A stretch of DNA of 64,000 nucleotides from Desmodesmus armatus (GCA_007449985.2 VIIQ02000010.1:744001-808000); one strand, 5' to 3'. Shown: positions 1 through 10,602, counted from the first letter of the stretch. Program-made: numbers and translations. The notes: generated by a model not told the origin, from the letters alone.

Positions 1-1386
1 CCTTTCCACACCCCGGTTCCCCCTGGCTGCATGTACCCCTCCCCCTCTGGAGGCTTGGCACGCACAGGGTGTCGTGTGCTGCCATACTTGGACGATTTTC
101 TTTTCTTGTTCCCTGACCCTGAGAGTGCGGCTGCTGGTGCTCAGTGGATCCTGTCCCTGATGTACTGGCTTGGTTTCACACCGCACCCAAAGAAGTCAGT
201 TTGGCAGCCGTGTCAGCAGTTGGAGCACCTAGGGCTCACTGTCGACCTGGCGGCTGGCACCTTTGCCGTCCCCCCTGCCAAAGTGGCCAGGCTGGCTCGC
301 CTGGCCAAGGGCCTCATTGTTTCAGCCAAGCTGAACAAGCGCTTGGTGCCCAAGCGCGACCTGGCGTCTTTCTGTGGTTATGCTCAGTCTGTTCGGTTGG
401 CTGTCATGCCTGCCAATTTGTTCTTGCGTGCTCTGTACGATGATTGCAGCAGTGTCAAGGGTTGGGGCGGCGATGTGCGCCTCTCCCGGCAGTCTTTCAG
501 GGACCTTGAGTGGTGGTGTCAGATCCCTGAGCAGCACCTAGTCTCTCCTATCAGGTTGAGGCCTGCTGCCATCGACTTGTTTGTAGATGCTTCTGACCTG
601 GGCTGGGGCGCTGTGATTCCCGACCTTGCTGAAAGCCCTGATTCAGTAGCTTCTGGTCGTTGGTCTGTTGAGGAACAATGTATGCACATCAACCAGAAGG
701 AAATGCGCGCTGTGCGCTATGCCTTGCTGTCCTACGCGCCACTGGTACGAGACAGGGTTGTGCGATTGTTTGAAGACAATACTGTTACGCAGAGTGTTTT
801 GGGTAGGTTTGCCTCGCGTTCAGCAGCACTTATGGCTGAGTATCGTCTGCTGTGGGCGGTGCTGGACAGCCTGCATGTGCACCTTCAGGTTGTCCGGGTC
901 TCCTCTGAGTCCAATCTGGCTGACGCCCCGTCCCGCTTTGTGGACCATGGGGATTTCCAGTTGCACCCGCGCATCTTTTGCGCCCTCAACACCCTGTGGG
1001 GCCCTCACACCCTAGACCTGTTTGCTGCTGACAGTAACACACAGCTGCCGCTGTTCTTCAGCATGCACCGCTGCCCAGGCAGCTCTGGCGCGAATGCATT
1101 CCTGCAACCTTGGCATGGGCACAATGCCTACGCCTGCCCGCCCTTCAACAGCAGTGTCTTGCTGCAGCTAGCTCAGAAGGTGCGGGAGGACCGTGCTACT
1201 GTCACTGTGGTGGTTCCTTGTTGGCCTGCTCAGCCGTGGTTTCACGAGTTGATGTTGATGGCTAAAGACAGCATGTACCTGCCAAATGCCACCTTCATTG
1301 CAGGCCCTTCTGGGCAGGCCCACCTGCCCAGCCAGCATTGGCGGATTATGGCTATCAGGATTGAGCACGGTGGCTTTGGCTTGTAG
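1..1386 (+). CDS. Retroelement polyprotein, C-terminal part (RT / RNase H / methyltransferase-like)
   Basis: The reading frame is open from the first base of the window, so the protein is truncated by the edge. In order it shows the RT catalytic box YLDDFL (about residues 30-35 of the visible part), the RT thumb region, and an RNase H domain with FVDAS, the [13 protein letters not shown] helix, LFEDNT and the end motif SNLADAPSR. It ends with the region typical of DIRS elements that resembles a DNA adenine methyltransferase (LDLFAADSN, then ACPPF). It reverse-transcribes the element RNA; the role of the methyltransferase-like part is unknown in the whole group. It is identical in protein sequence to the C-terminal part of copy 2 and has no internal stops. 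Confidence 0.9.
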   Translation, partial: PFHTPVPPGCMYPSPSGGLARTGCRVLPYLDDFLFLFPDPESAAAGAQWILSLMYWLGFTPHPKKSVWQPCQQLEHLGLTVDLAAGTFAVPPAKVARLARLAKGLIVSAKLNKRLVPKRDLASFCGYAQSVRLAVMPANLFLRALYDDCSSVKGWGGDVRLSRQSFRDLEWWCQIPEQHLVSPIRLRPAAIDLFVDASDLGWGAVIPDLAESPDSVASGRWSVEEQCMHINQKEMRAVRYALLSYAPLVRDRVVRLFEDNTVTQSVLGRFASRSAALMAEYRLLWAVLDSLHVHLQVVRVSSESNLADAPSRFVDHGDFQLHPRIFCALNTLWGPHTLDLFAADSNTQLPLFFSMHRCPGSSGANAFLQPWHGHNAYACPPFNSSVLLQLAQKVREDRATVTVVVPCWPAQPWFHELMLMAKDSMYLPNATFIAGPSGQAHLPSQHWRIMAIRIEHGGFGL

Positions 1387-1439
1387 CAGTGATGCAACCG
1401 TTTGCCCCTGCTAGCTGTCTTTTGCTGGAGTGTTGCTGC

Positions 1440-2000
1440 TAATGCCGCTCAGGCAGCAGCCATGCCACCGCCCCGGGCGCGTGTGCTTGCAACAGCAGCA
1501 GTGCCGTCATGTCGCTCTTTTGGGTTGCCGCCCGCTCCTTTGCTGCGGCAAAAACGTGTTTAGACTAGCTGTCGTCTGCTGAGTGATGCGGCCGTGGCTC
1601 AGGCAGCAACTATGGCAGCGCGCCTATGGCTCGCGTTGCGGTGTGCAGACAGCAACCTGATATGTGTTCCTTCTTGGGTTTGCCCGCTCATGTGCAGCGG
1701 CCATGCATGTCTCGGCTAGCCGTCGGTTGCTTGAGTGATGCGGCCATTTGGCACAGGCAGCGGCTATGGCAGCGCGCCTCTGACTCGCGTTGCGGTGTGC
1801 TGGCGAAAGCAGCCTTGACATTCTCTCCGGACTTGGGTCTGCGCCCGCTCCTTTGCAGCGGCCGTTCGTGTTTCGGCTAGCCGCCGTTTGCTGTAGTGAT
1901 GCGGCCATTCGGCTAAGGCAGCAGCTATGGCAGCGCGCCTCTGGCACGCGTTGCGGTTTGCTGGCGACAACAGCCTGGACATCGTCCTATACGGTCACCC
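1440..2000 (+). repeat. Diverged tandem repeat, about 155-bp unit, inside retroelement
   Basis: About four imperfect copies of a 154-161 bp unit follow the RT stop codon. A landmark in each unit is TATGGCAGCGCGCC, at 1611, 1765 and 1926, with a more diverged form (GCCATGCCACCGCC) near 1459. Other shared pieces are GCTAGCCGTCG-like, GTGATGCGGCC and CCCGCTCCTTTGC. The same array is present in copy 2 at about 30600-31170. Reading frames here are repeat artefacts on both strands. The array may be a structural part of the 3' region or replicate an ancestral internal segment. Confidence 0.75.
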
Positions 2001-2556
2001 GCGCATGTGCTAGCCACTTGGTGACGATGTCCCATCCCTTGACACAGTTTTTGCTGTCCCCGCTGTAGGGGGCGGTATGCTACGGCGGCTCCTTGCAAGC
2101 CCCACTAGCTGCCTTGTGTCATGTGGCCTGCCAGTTTTCTTGGTTGGGACATGCTTTGGGGACAACACCTCACTTCTGCTTTGGAGTACATGCAATGCAA
2201 ACAATGGCAGAGCTGCCGGCCGCAGCAGTGCCCTCTCAGTGGCCAAGCTGCCAACTTCAGCGTCATGTCTGACGCGGTGACCCCTTTTCTGGTGGTTGGT
2301 GATTTTACAGTTGCATGCCCACAGTTGTGGCTGTAAGAGGTCTGCCTATGTTTGTATGACGCTTGCGTGACGCTAAGGTCACACTCTCTCCCTTTCGCTG
2401 GGTGGCTGGGGAGTTACTCATGGGCACTCCCGAAGTGCTGCATATGCCGTGTATGCTGTCCCGGCTGACCTGCATGCATGCATGCTTGTTATGGTGCCTT
2501 GGTGCACTTAGTAGCTCACCAGGCCTTCAACACAACTTCAACACATCTTTTTTATT

Positions 2557-2881
2557 ATGGCAATCCCTATGCAAGGTGAATTAATAGCATGTTAATGTAT
2601 TACCATGCGTTAATCAGCAAAGCTGATGCACCCAGGGTTCAGGCCCTGCAGAACCATGGGCTTGCGCACTGCGACGGCATGCTTAGCTCTTGCCGTGCTT
2701 CTTGCAAGGCACGTTTTGCTGTTGTTGACACAACAGCGCGCCCACCGCACCCTCCCTGGGCCGGTGTTTGGGGCCTTCCCCTGGTTGCTTTCTCCCTTTT
2801 CAACTTGTTGTTTGGTGGCTTTGCCCCCTCTCCGAAAAAAGTGTAACACACAAATGGCAATCCCTATGCAAGGTGAATTAA
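2557..2881 (+). repeat. Retroelement terminal block B1-A2-B2 (split direct repeats)
   Basis: B1 (2557-2584) and B2 (2854-2881) are copies of a 28-bp sequence starting ATGGCAATCCCTATGC and ending GAATTAA. A2 (2582-2740, 159 bp) directly follows B1 and matches the left-end repeat A1 seen at the 5' end of copy 2 (33908-34066). The order A1-ORFs-B1-A2-B2 is the split direct repeat arrangement known from Kangaroo and PAT elements. There it serves to rebuild a full circular DNA copy, the B1/A2 junction standing for the joined ends of the circle. Confidence 0.85.
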
Positions 2882-4821
2882 CTAATCCTTGAAGCATGGA
2901 TCGGGCTGCCCACTCGGCCAGCACAGCAGCAGCAAGCACTCCCCGCTGCCTCACAAGCACACGCAAGGCCACCATCAGCCACATTTGTGGACAAGATCTA
3001 AGCGCCCCTGAGCCAGACTGCAGACACACCCACACACATCCACACAACAGACAACTCCCCCCTGACACCCATTGCAGGACGGTTAAGTACGTCCACAAAG
3101 CAGCCATACAGACAAATAGGCTGAAGCTGCAGCCTCATACGACAGGCCTTCACCAAGCACTACTACAGGCCCTCCCGCAAGCGGCACTTGTGCAGTCTTC
3201 AAGATAGGTATATTGCCCAGCACATTCTGAACAAGCGTAAAGACTCTGATAGAATCAAACCCAAGGGTATCCTGAGAGGGACAGTGCAGACAAACAAACG
3301 AAGGTACCAGCAGTACAGCTACCTACATGTATTAAGGGGAGGACTAAAGGAATTGGGGCACTCCGCTGCTGGCCGCAGCACAGTCCCAGCGTCCCAGCCT
3401 ACTGCCTGGACTGCCTTCACGTAGTGCATGCACTGATTTGACAGCCGGCAAGGCAGCACCCAGCATGGGCCATACCAGCCACACTTCAATTCTTAATGAT
3501 ATGTACAACACATAAAAAAGCAAGCAAGCATGTGCCTTCATGGCATGACTGCTCTAGAGATAAGGGGTCGCCAGTGCTATGTGCACAACAAGTAAGGAAG
3601 CAAAGCAGCACAGCAGCAAAAGAGCAAAGCAGCAAAGCGGCCGCTGTGTATTCAATCCAAGTGCTGGCGCTGCAAGTTGCAGCGCCAGCACTCAAACTGG
3701 ACTTGGCAGCGGTAGTGATATCTTCAAGGCAGTGCTTCATGTCATCAGCAACCCAGGATCAAGCGTCCAAAGTGCGCATGCGCAGCATCTGCAGCTGCAC
3801 CTCAGATGTCTACGTATAGTGAGACTCAGCATGACACCAAGCTATAACAAATGAAGACTCAGCACTGCTGCGTCGGACGCATATCCACAAGACATAAACA
3901 GCACCCTCCACAGACAACCTGCCACTCCCCACACCAAGACAGCTCTCCTGCTGACCATTCTTATGGGTGCTGCCAACTGCAGGCACTGCAGGAACAACCC
4001 CCCGCAGGACAACAATAAGGCTGTACTGAGCAAACTCCGCCCTGCTGCTGCCTGCCATACTGCTGTGTAAGAAGTGCCAGGAATAGACTCACTCGCACTC
4101 AACCACTGTCCGTTAGTGTAGGGTTGGAGACGACATGGATGACTCAGAAAACTCATGTGCCGTGCTGGCAACCGATCACTACCCAACAAACAGGCGCATG
4201 CCAGGGGTGCATGCTTTTTGAATGACAGCCTGCCGTTTGCTGCCAGTGAAAAGCTAATGGCCCAGTAGGCTCATGTGACACCAGTAGCAATTGTTGCTCA
4301 GTAACATTGTCAATCCATTGAACTGTCTTCCAATGCAACTGTGGCCAAGACAGTCAAAAGCTGTCCCGATGAGCGTGTGATGTCTCCCTGTGTGCCTCTG
4401 TGTGTCAGCGTGTAGGAAAGCCGCTCAGCACTGCACAAGCCTAAAGGCCTAGGAAGTCTGTGCCCTGGCCACCTGCAAGCCACACAGCAAGCAAGGGTCA
4501 CAGCAGCTGCGGTGAGGTGTCCCAGCAGCATGTTGCCTGCACACCATGGTGCTTTGTGTGGACCCTACGCTTTAGATGCTTGGTACACACTGAGCTGATT
4601 TCCAGCTGTCCTGCCATGTGAAGCAGTACGCGCCAGCACAACCAATGCTCCCGGTTGTGCTGATGCTTGTTGCTGCTGCTAAGCTGAAATAGATTGTGCG
4701 TAGTGCTACAGGTGCTAAGCCATCTGCCAGGTGCACGATTGCTACCCTTCCATCATGTGCTAGCCCCTGATCACGTGCTAGCCCCTGATGTGGCCGTCTG
4801 ACAAGCAGTTGCCTTTCAGCA
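2882..4821. other. Intergenic, no gene recognised
   Basis: No reading frame here shows a recognisable domain or splice-compatible coding pattern. It contains a perfect hairpin (3660-3692), A/C-rich stretches around 3580-3640, and a tandem duplication of an 18-bp unit (4754-4771 and 4772-4789, CAYGTGCTAGCCCCTGAT). The part next to 4821 should contain the 3' UTR of the Q-rich gene on the minus strand. Confidence 0.6.
3660..3692. repeat. Perfect 16-bp inverted repeat with 1-nt centre
   Basis: AGTGCTGGCGCTGCAA is followed by a single G and then its exact reverse complement. The stem is GC-rich and would fold as a cruciform or as a tight RNA hairpin. It lies in gene-free DNA just after an A-rich CAGCAAAG stretch. 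Confidence 0.9.
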
Positions 4822-4982
4822 TCAGTGACAGTGACAGAGCCCAGAGCACACCAGCCTACCTGCATGCCACACTCCATGGTCAGCAACCAGCTGGGGTCCG
4901 GCGGTGCTCTGCCGTGTGGCACACCTGCGCAAGGCACCCTGCAGGCGCTGCAGCATGACTGCTTGCTGTTGGCTCAGGGACA

Positions 4983-5013
<31 letters not shown>

Positions 5014-6641
5014 TGCCTGTTGCTGCGGCATCAACCCCTGCTGCTGCTGCTGCCGACCTTGCCGCAGCAAGTTGGCTGCTGTGGCTGTCTGAGTTGCTGT
5101 TGTAGGTGGTGCTGCCAGAGAATCCCTACTGGGAACTGCAGCTGCAGCAGCCAGCTGCTGCCAGGGCTGCTGCTGCTGCTGCAGCTGGAACTGCGGCAGC
5201 TGCTGCTGGTGCTGGGGCTGCATGGTTGCTGGCAGCAGCGGAGCATCATCACCCTGCAGCAGCAGCCCTTCTGCACCTTCCTCCTGTAGCTCACTGAGCA
5301 GCTCCTCCAAGAGAGCCGCATGGCCAGCAGAGCTTGCTGGGGGCCCCTGGGCCTGCTTGGCAGTTGAGGAGGGCTGTGGGAGGCTGTAGCCCTGCTGGGG
5401 AGGTTGTAGCCCTGCTGTGGGAGGCTGTAGCCCTGCTGTGGGAGGCTGTAGCCCTGCTGGGTGTGGCTGTAGTCCTGCTTTGGGAGGCAGTAGCCCTGTT
5501 GGGTGTGGCTGCAGCCCTGCTGAGGGAGGCTGTAGCCCTGTTGGGTGTGGCTGTAGCCCTGCTGTGGGAGGCTGTAGCCCTGTTGGGTGTGGCTGCAGCC
5601 CTGCTGTGGGAGGCTGTAGCCCTGTTGGGTGTGGCTGTAGCCCTGCTGTGGGAGGCTGTAGCCCTGCTGCTGGGTGCGGCTGTAGCCCTGCTGCGGCAGC
5701 TGCAGGCCCTGGTCCCAGCCTGGTGCCAGGGGGTCATTGCCGGCCACAAACAGGTCCAACTCCATGTCTGTCTGCTGCTGTGTGAGGGCCTGATGCTGCG
5801 TTGAGGCCAGCTGCTGAGTGTGCTGTCGCTTCCGTGGGTGCTGGAGTGGGGACGGAGGCGCCTGCGTGAGCTGTGTCGCATTGCGTGAGGCCCGCACTGC
5901 ACGCCGCTTGGTCCTGTGGGCGGGTGGCGGCAATGGCATGCAGTGGAAGCGGCCAAGGGGCACAGCCACCGCAGGTGCTGCTGCGGCTGCTGCTTCTGAG
6001 CCGGTGTTGGGAGCAGCAGCAGCAGCCCATCCTGCAGGCAGGCTGCCGCTGCGCCCCTGTGCTGCTGCTGCCACCCAGCGCTGGCTGTGCTTGTGCTGGG
6101 AGCCTGTGCTGGTGTCTGTTGGGGGGCTCTGCAGCAAGCTGCTGGCTCGGAACGAGAGGCTGCTGCTTGCTGGAAGGGAGCAGCTGCTGCTGAGAGGCCC
6201 CAGGCTGGCCGAGTCTGCTGGGGACAGAGAGCTCACAGGACTGTACAGCAACGGGTTTGTCGCCTGCGCCTGCAGGACAGGTTCTGACAGCGCTGCGCAG
6301 AGGGCTGAGGCCAGGAGATCTCCATCAAGCTGGCTGTCTGGCTGGGCGTAGCTGCTCGTGTTAGGGGGCAGTGCAGCTGTCCCTGAGCTAGCTGCCCCTG
6401 AAGTGTCTGGTGTCAGCAGGTCCAACCAGCCGCAGGCGGTGTCAAAGACCGAGCGCGGGTCATGAACACCAACAACTGCATCGTCTAGGGTAAGAGCTAT
6501 GTCCATATTAACCCCTGACGTCTGACTGAGTAAGTCGTCGGGAAGTTCAGATGGGACCAAACGATGTTGACACCAACGCTTTTGGAGAGCTGATCGTCGT
6601 GGCACCCATTGTATTATGTTCCTGCGGCGCCATAAAGTCAT
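4822..6641 (-). pseudogene. Q-rich protein with YSxxQQG heptads, frameshifted (paralogue of 10140-11960)
   Basis: The open frame starts at ATG 6641 (open without ATG to 6722). It encodes a low-complexity protein: an N-terminal region with LTLDDAVVGV, the short motif ALCAALSEP, S/A-rich linkers, the basic motif KRRAVRASR, about 14 heptads of the type GYSLPQQ/GYSHTQQ, then polyQ. After the heptads a single base is missing relative to the other repeat units (about 5396-5400). This throws the frame into one ending at 5031, while the natural continuation (LLEELLSELQEEGAEG, polyQ, AVMLQRLQGALRR) sits in the -1 frame and ends at 4822. That tail is shared with the paralogue, so the true product should span both frames. 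The frameshift could be a real mutation or a sequencing slip in a repeat. Function is unknown; no DNA-binding or enzyme domain is recognised. Confidence 0.62.
5376..5695 (-). repeat. 21-bp coding repeat, about 14 heptads GYS(L/H)(P/T)QQ
   Basis: The units alternate between an LP form and an HT form, so the array also has a 42-bp period. Variants include GCSHTQQ, GYCLPKQ and DYSHTQQ. The heptads are rich in Tyr, Ser, Gly and Gln, much like the low-complexity domains of FUS/EWS proteins and loosely like the RNA polymerase II CTD. The one unit that breaks length carries the frameshift near 5398. Confidence 0.85.
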
Positions 6642-8094
6642 TTTGGGTTCAGCAACACAGGGGGCAACAAGGCAGCAAGCCGGCTGCGGTGCCACAACTG
6701 GACAAGCCAGCCACACGTGCACTGATCTGGAAAGTTAGTCGCATTCTCAAGCAAAGCAACAACGATGCATGCACTGATAGCTATTGAGATTCCTGCTCTC
6801 ACCTGCACGTGCGCAGAACGCTCAGGGCTGGTCACTGCCTCCTTTACTTGTGCCTAGCGTGAACGAAGAGCAGTGAGCACATCACGGTTTGCGATCGAGC
6901 GCCTTGGGATGTTACGGAAGCGGGCTGGTCAATTGAAATCCAAGTTGACTTTCCGTATTCACGGCCCGCTACAGTACTATTGTTCCTGCCTGATGGTCGT
7001 AGATGACACAATTATTGGCTGTTACTGTCTTACCTTGTGCTTTGTTGTTGGTCCGTCTGTCAGCCAGCCTGGTTTGTTTTTCCTTTCAACCAGCAGCCCT
7101 TCTGGCATCAAGCACATCCAAGCAAGGGCCTCAGCGTCTTGCTGTAGCTGTACATATCCATGACTGCCCCAGCACATATGCGCCTGCTGTCCGCACACGC
7201 TGGCTGGCTGCTCTCCCTGTGTCTACACCCTCTGTCAGACATACACGCCTTCCGTCACATCCACTTGAATGCTACTGGTGGTGTACAAAACTGTGTGACT
7301 GGCCAGTGACTAGCCGATGTGCAGCTGCCTGAAGCTCTGACAGTTTCGCGCATGAGCACCCTCTGCCGCCTCCAACATCAAGCACGGTCAATGTGGCCAA
7401 CTTCAGCAGGCATTGCTGGCGAGCAAGCTGTGCAGCCATTTTGATGCTTTTGTGTGCTCGTCTCAAGACTTGCGGCTCCTTCTGTATCACTTGCAACCAG
7501 CCATCCCAAGCAGAACGCAGAACAGTGATCAGTTGTGTATTGGTGGCATGCTGCCAGAGCAAGCTGTGTGCGCAGTGCCCAGGTGTCACAGTTGCTCTGT
7601 CTTGATCAAGAAGGTGTGACTACCATGTGACTTGCTCGTTGCTGGCCCCAATGTCTATAGGCAGGTTGGCAAGTGATGTTCAGTGACATAAGTAACAGCA
7701 CAACCCTCAAGCCTCGGCAACAATGCAGCCACTCCACCAATGCAGACACAGCCACTGCCAACAGCCAAGCATAGGTGTCAATCCACCTTCGAAAGAGCTG
7801 AAAGTCCATGCAAAGCTTGGCACCGCTGCTGTCATCTATGGCCTGAAGCCTGCATGCAGCTGTGCTGGGCGGGTCACCAGGTTTGAGGGTTTCGGCAATA
7901 GGCCCTATACCCCAAACCCAGCGATCAGCCCATCCTTGCCACACTGGCCTCAATCCACAAACATCCCTCCTGCATGCTCCAGATAGATGCTGTTGGGCAG
8001 CACACCCGTGACAGCATAGTGTGGCTGAATGCTGGCAGCAGGGCCACCCTGCTGCAGCCGCTGTTTTGTTGTACAAACACCTGACCCACTGGTG

Positions 8095-8190
8095 ACGGTA
8101 ACAGTAACATCAGGCAACGGTAACATAACCGTCACGGTTTTTTCAAGTTGAAAAAAAACAGTAACAGTAACACCAGGAACACTTCCTGGC
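8095..8190. repeat. GTAACA/GTAACG repeat cluster with A/T hairpin
   Basis: The stretch contains several GGTAACA, AGTAACA and CGGTAACA units on both sides of a perfect hairpin (TTTTTTCAA, G, TTGAAAAAA at 8138-8156). CAGTAACAGTAACACC follows, then a short inverted repeat CCAGGAA/TTCCTGG. It looks like degenerate satellite or a small non-autonomous element. Confidence 0.6.
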
Positions 8191-8577
8191 AGGAACAATG
8201 CGCAGTGTCCATGTAATGTGGTGCGCAGTGTGCTCCATGGTTTTCCAACCCTTCAGAGTTTTTCAACCCTTGAGAAATGTGCCTGGCCCAGATTGTGTGG
8301 CACACAAACAGAGCACTCTTTCCCTCACCCCCACAGGAACAGGTCCCCTGAATTGGCAAACATACAAACAACCCTTGATCACAGATGCATCTGTGGCCAC
8401 TAGCTCACACTTGGCAGTGATGCCAGTGACAGGCATGCCGCACTCAACCCGGGGCCTGTTCGAAAGGCATATGACAGTGCAGCAGCAGTGGGACACAGAC
8501 AGGACTCCGGAGGATCCTGTCATGTGACATGACTGCAACCCAACGTTAAGGCAACAATGGCATGAAGTCGTCAGCTT

Positions 8578-8690
8578 GCAAATATACATAACACAACATA
8601 ACACTTGAACACCACAACATAACATCATTATAACGTAACATAACATAACATCACGCATGCATAACACTTGACATAAAATATAAACTTGAG
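8578..8690. repeat. Simple repeat of ACATAAC units
   Basis: An AT-rich run of ACATAAC, ACAACATAAC and ACGTAACATAAC units broken by ACACTTG. It is the most AT-rich stretch in the left part of the window and is not coding. Confidence 0.75.
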
Positions 8691-9699
8691 GTGTGCTTAT
8701 CAGTTATGGTACCTTGAAAGTGAGTGTACTGCCATCAGAAACCACTCCGAGTGTCAATGAGTCAAAGTCAATGAAGGCTTCATTGACAAACTAAAACACT
8801 CAGTGACTGCTGGGGGCAGTTGACACGCATGCATGCACACACTCTCTTCACGCATGGCATGTAACGGTATTGAACCATGTAACAGTAACAACAACAGCAA
8901 TGTTGCTGACTCAGCAACTCGAGCGTCTCGAGTTGAATGTCAAAATCAGAAGTCACCTCTGTCAACACATAAGTGTCTCACACACACATACGTAATCCAT
9001 ATTAGCCTGTAAACCCACATATATAATCCATAATAGCCTGTAAGAGAGGAAAAGTTTCTCATGCACGTCATCCATGTTCCCAAAATGTATGACGAACGCT
9101 TGCTGGGATCCACGATGCCGCTGCAGGTCAATAGCAGCACAAAGGCTGCACATGCACATGACAGAGTGCACGGCACCCCAATGCCAGAGACTGCTCTGGC
9201 GTATGCTGGTGTCTTCAAAACACTTCGACGCACAACACACTTCAATGCTTCCACAAGTGGCCGCAACGCTCAAGTCAGTCAAAGCATGCCCTGGTGATTT
9301 GACGGGCAGTACACACCGTATGTCACATCCAAGTACAGCCCGCACAGTGTGCCCCCACTGGACTCAATCAAGACCATTGCACCAGCTGCACGTTCTCCTG
9401 TAGCGCGTGTGGGAGTGAGCACACTGTTCCTTGCGGGAGTCCCCGCCCCTCCCCCCCAACAAGCAAAGGGAACCTCACTGCTAGCCGGCAGCCCCGGGAT
9501 CTCGCTGGCCCTTGGGAGCTGTGCCACAACAAGTTGTTGGCCCAAGGCTTGCGGCAAGGCATGTGGTTTCTTCGACCGAATCCTGATGATCAGGAGCGTA
9601 AAGTGTTGCAAGCCTTGCCTGAGGCCTGCAGGCACACAATGCAGGTAGCAGAGGGAATGTTGTCATTGAGACGGCAAAGCTTGATGTTGCATGGGGCAA

Positions 9700-10067
9700 G
9701 CGCATGCTAGCATGCGCGTACCCTGCCCCCGTCTCTGCGTCCTGCAGCCTGTTATGCAAGTTGGACATGGGCGCGTGCCACAGGCTCTTGACAGGGTCCA
9801 AAATGATTGCAAGCTTGGGGTGGTGGAGGCCCCATTCAATACAGCAGCTTCAGCAAGCACAACATGAAGCATGGTCCCCCTCCTTGTCCCCCCGCATTCC
9901 CTTGTGGGTGGCGCCTTGGTGCTGCAATTGATCATCAATGCCAGGGTGATGCGCAGTGCACTGCCAGTGCACGTACTACGGCGTAGTAAGCTTCAGCTGT
10001 GCCGATGCTTCGACCCCGGGGTCGAAAGGGCCCTACAGCTCACACTTCTGCATGCAGAATTCTAGAA
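9700..10067. repeat. Cluster of seven perfect palindromes
   Basis: Perfect palindromes lie at 9700-9717 (GCGCATGCTAGCATGCGC), 9927-9939 (ATTGATCATCAAT), 9953-9964 (GCAGTGCACTGC), 9974-9988 (TACTACGGCGTAGTA), 10009-10026 (TTCGACCCCGGGGTCGAA), 10046-10059 (TTCTGCATGCAGAA) and 10060-10067 (TTCTAGAA). Six fall within 141 bp just downstream of the second Q-rich gene. Whether they act as protein sites, RNA structures of its 3' UTR or a mobile-element remnant is not known. Confidence 0.8.
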
Positions 10068-10139
10068 GTGTTGTGCGCACAACAGCAGCAGACTCTGTCT
10101 TGCAGTCAATCAGGGCCCCTCACCTGCTCACTCCATAGC

Positions 10140-10570
10140 TTAGTAGGCACCTCCGGTCAAGCCTGCCAGCGGTGCTGCGGCGTGCTGTGCCCCGCCATGC
10201 AGGGCTTTGCGCAGGCGGTGCATGAGGACGGCACGCTCGAATTGAAGGGTCAGGTCTAGGTCTGTGCAAGCGCCAGCGTGTTGCTGCTGCGGCAGCCGCT
10301 GTTGCGGCGGCGGTGGCAGCATCAGGTTGCTTGCCTGTTGCTGGTGCTGCTGGTCTGCCACTGTGTACACATCCTGCTGCAGGCAGCCACCTTGGTCAGA
10401 GGCAAGCGCCCGCCGGCCTGTCTGCTGCTGCTGCTGCAGCTGCTGCTGGTGCTGCCCTCCCAGCAGCGACTGCTGGTACTGGGGGTATTGAGCCATCGGT
10501 TGCTCAGGGGGTAGCAGGGGAAGGAGCTGCTGCTGCTGTTGGTAGTGTTGCTGCTGCGCCTGGTAGTGTG

Positions 10571-10602
<32 letters not shown>

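Larger units (their letters stand above)
1..2881 (+). mobile_element. DIRS/Kangaroo-like retroelement, copy 1 (3' part only)
   Basis: This is the downstream part of a retroelement whose start lies left of the window. It holds the end of an RT-RNase H-methyltransferase ORF, a tandem-repeat stretch, a noncoding stretch and the terminal repeat block B1-A2-B2. It matches copy 2 on the other strand almost base for base: position x here pairs with 32609-x up to about 1550 and 32608-x after that, because an A run near 1552 is one base shorter here. Only two substitutions and that indel were noticed over about 2.9 kb, so both copies are recent. The right end is set at GAATTA, where the two copies stop being alike. 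No long terminal repeats and no target-site duplication are visible, which fits the DIRS order rather than LTR elements. Confidence 0.88.
6642..10139. other. Long intergenic region without a recognised gene
   Basis: No open frame of this 3.5-kb stretch shows a known family or convincing exon structure. The part near 6642-7300 should hold the promoter and 5' UTR of the minus-strand Q-rich gene. Notable contents are simple repeats of GTAACA/ATAACA type (8095-8175, 8580-8690), a T6CAA/TTGA6 hairpin (8138-8156) and a cluster of perfect palindromes (9700-10067). A possible decayed coding remnant on the minus strand (9280-9940) is too weak to name. Confidence 0.5.

Noticed and set aside
1624..1982. 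Minus-strand frames in the tandem array, possible recombinase
   Set aside because: They repeat with the array period and lack the R...HxxR...Y pattern.
2582..2740. tRNA-like phrase GGTTCAGGCCC in repeat A2
   Set aside because: No acceptor or D/anticodon arms fit; it is part of a retroelement repeat.
5376..5695. CRISPR-like regular repeat
   Set aside because: Units are contiguous 21-bp coding repeats without spacers.
5334..5804. Plus-strand frame with VALLWEA repeats
   Set aside because: Antisense reading of the heptad array.
9279..9938. Minus-strand frames with phrases such as KLAIILDPVKSLWHAP, possibly a decayed domain gene
   Set aside because: The similarity to JAMM-type proteins is only suggestive, the frames are broken and no splice model joins them.
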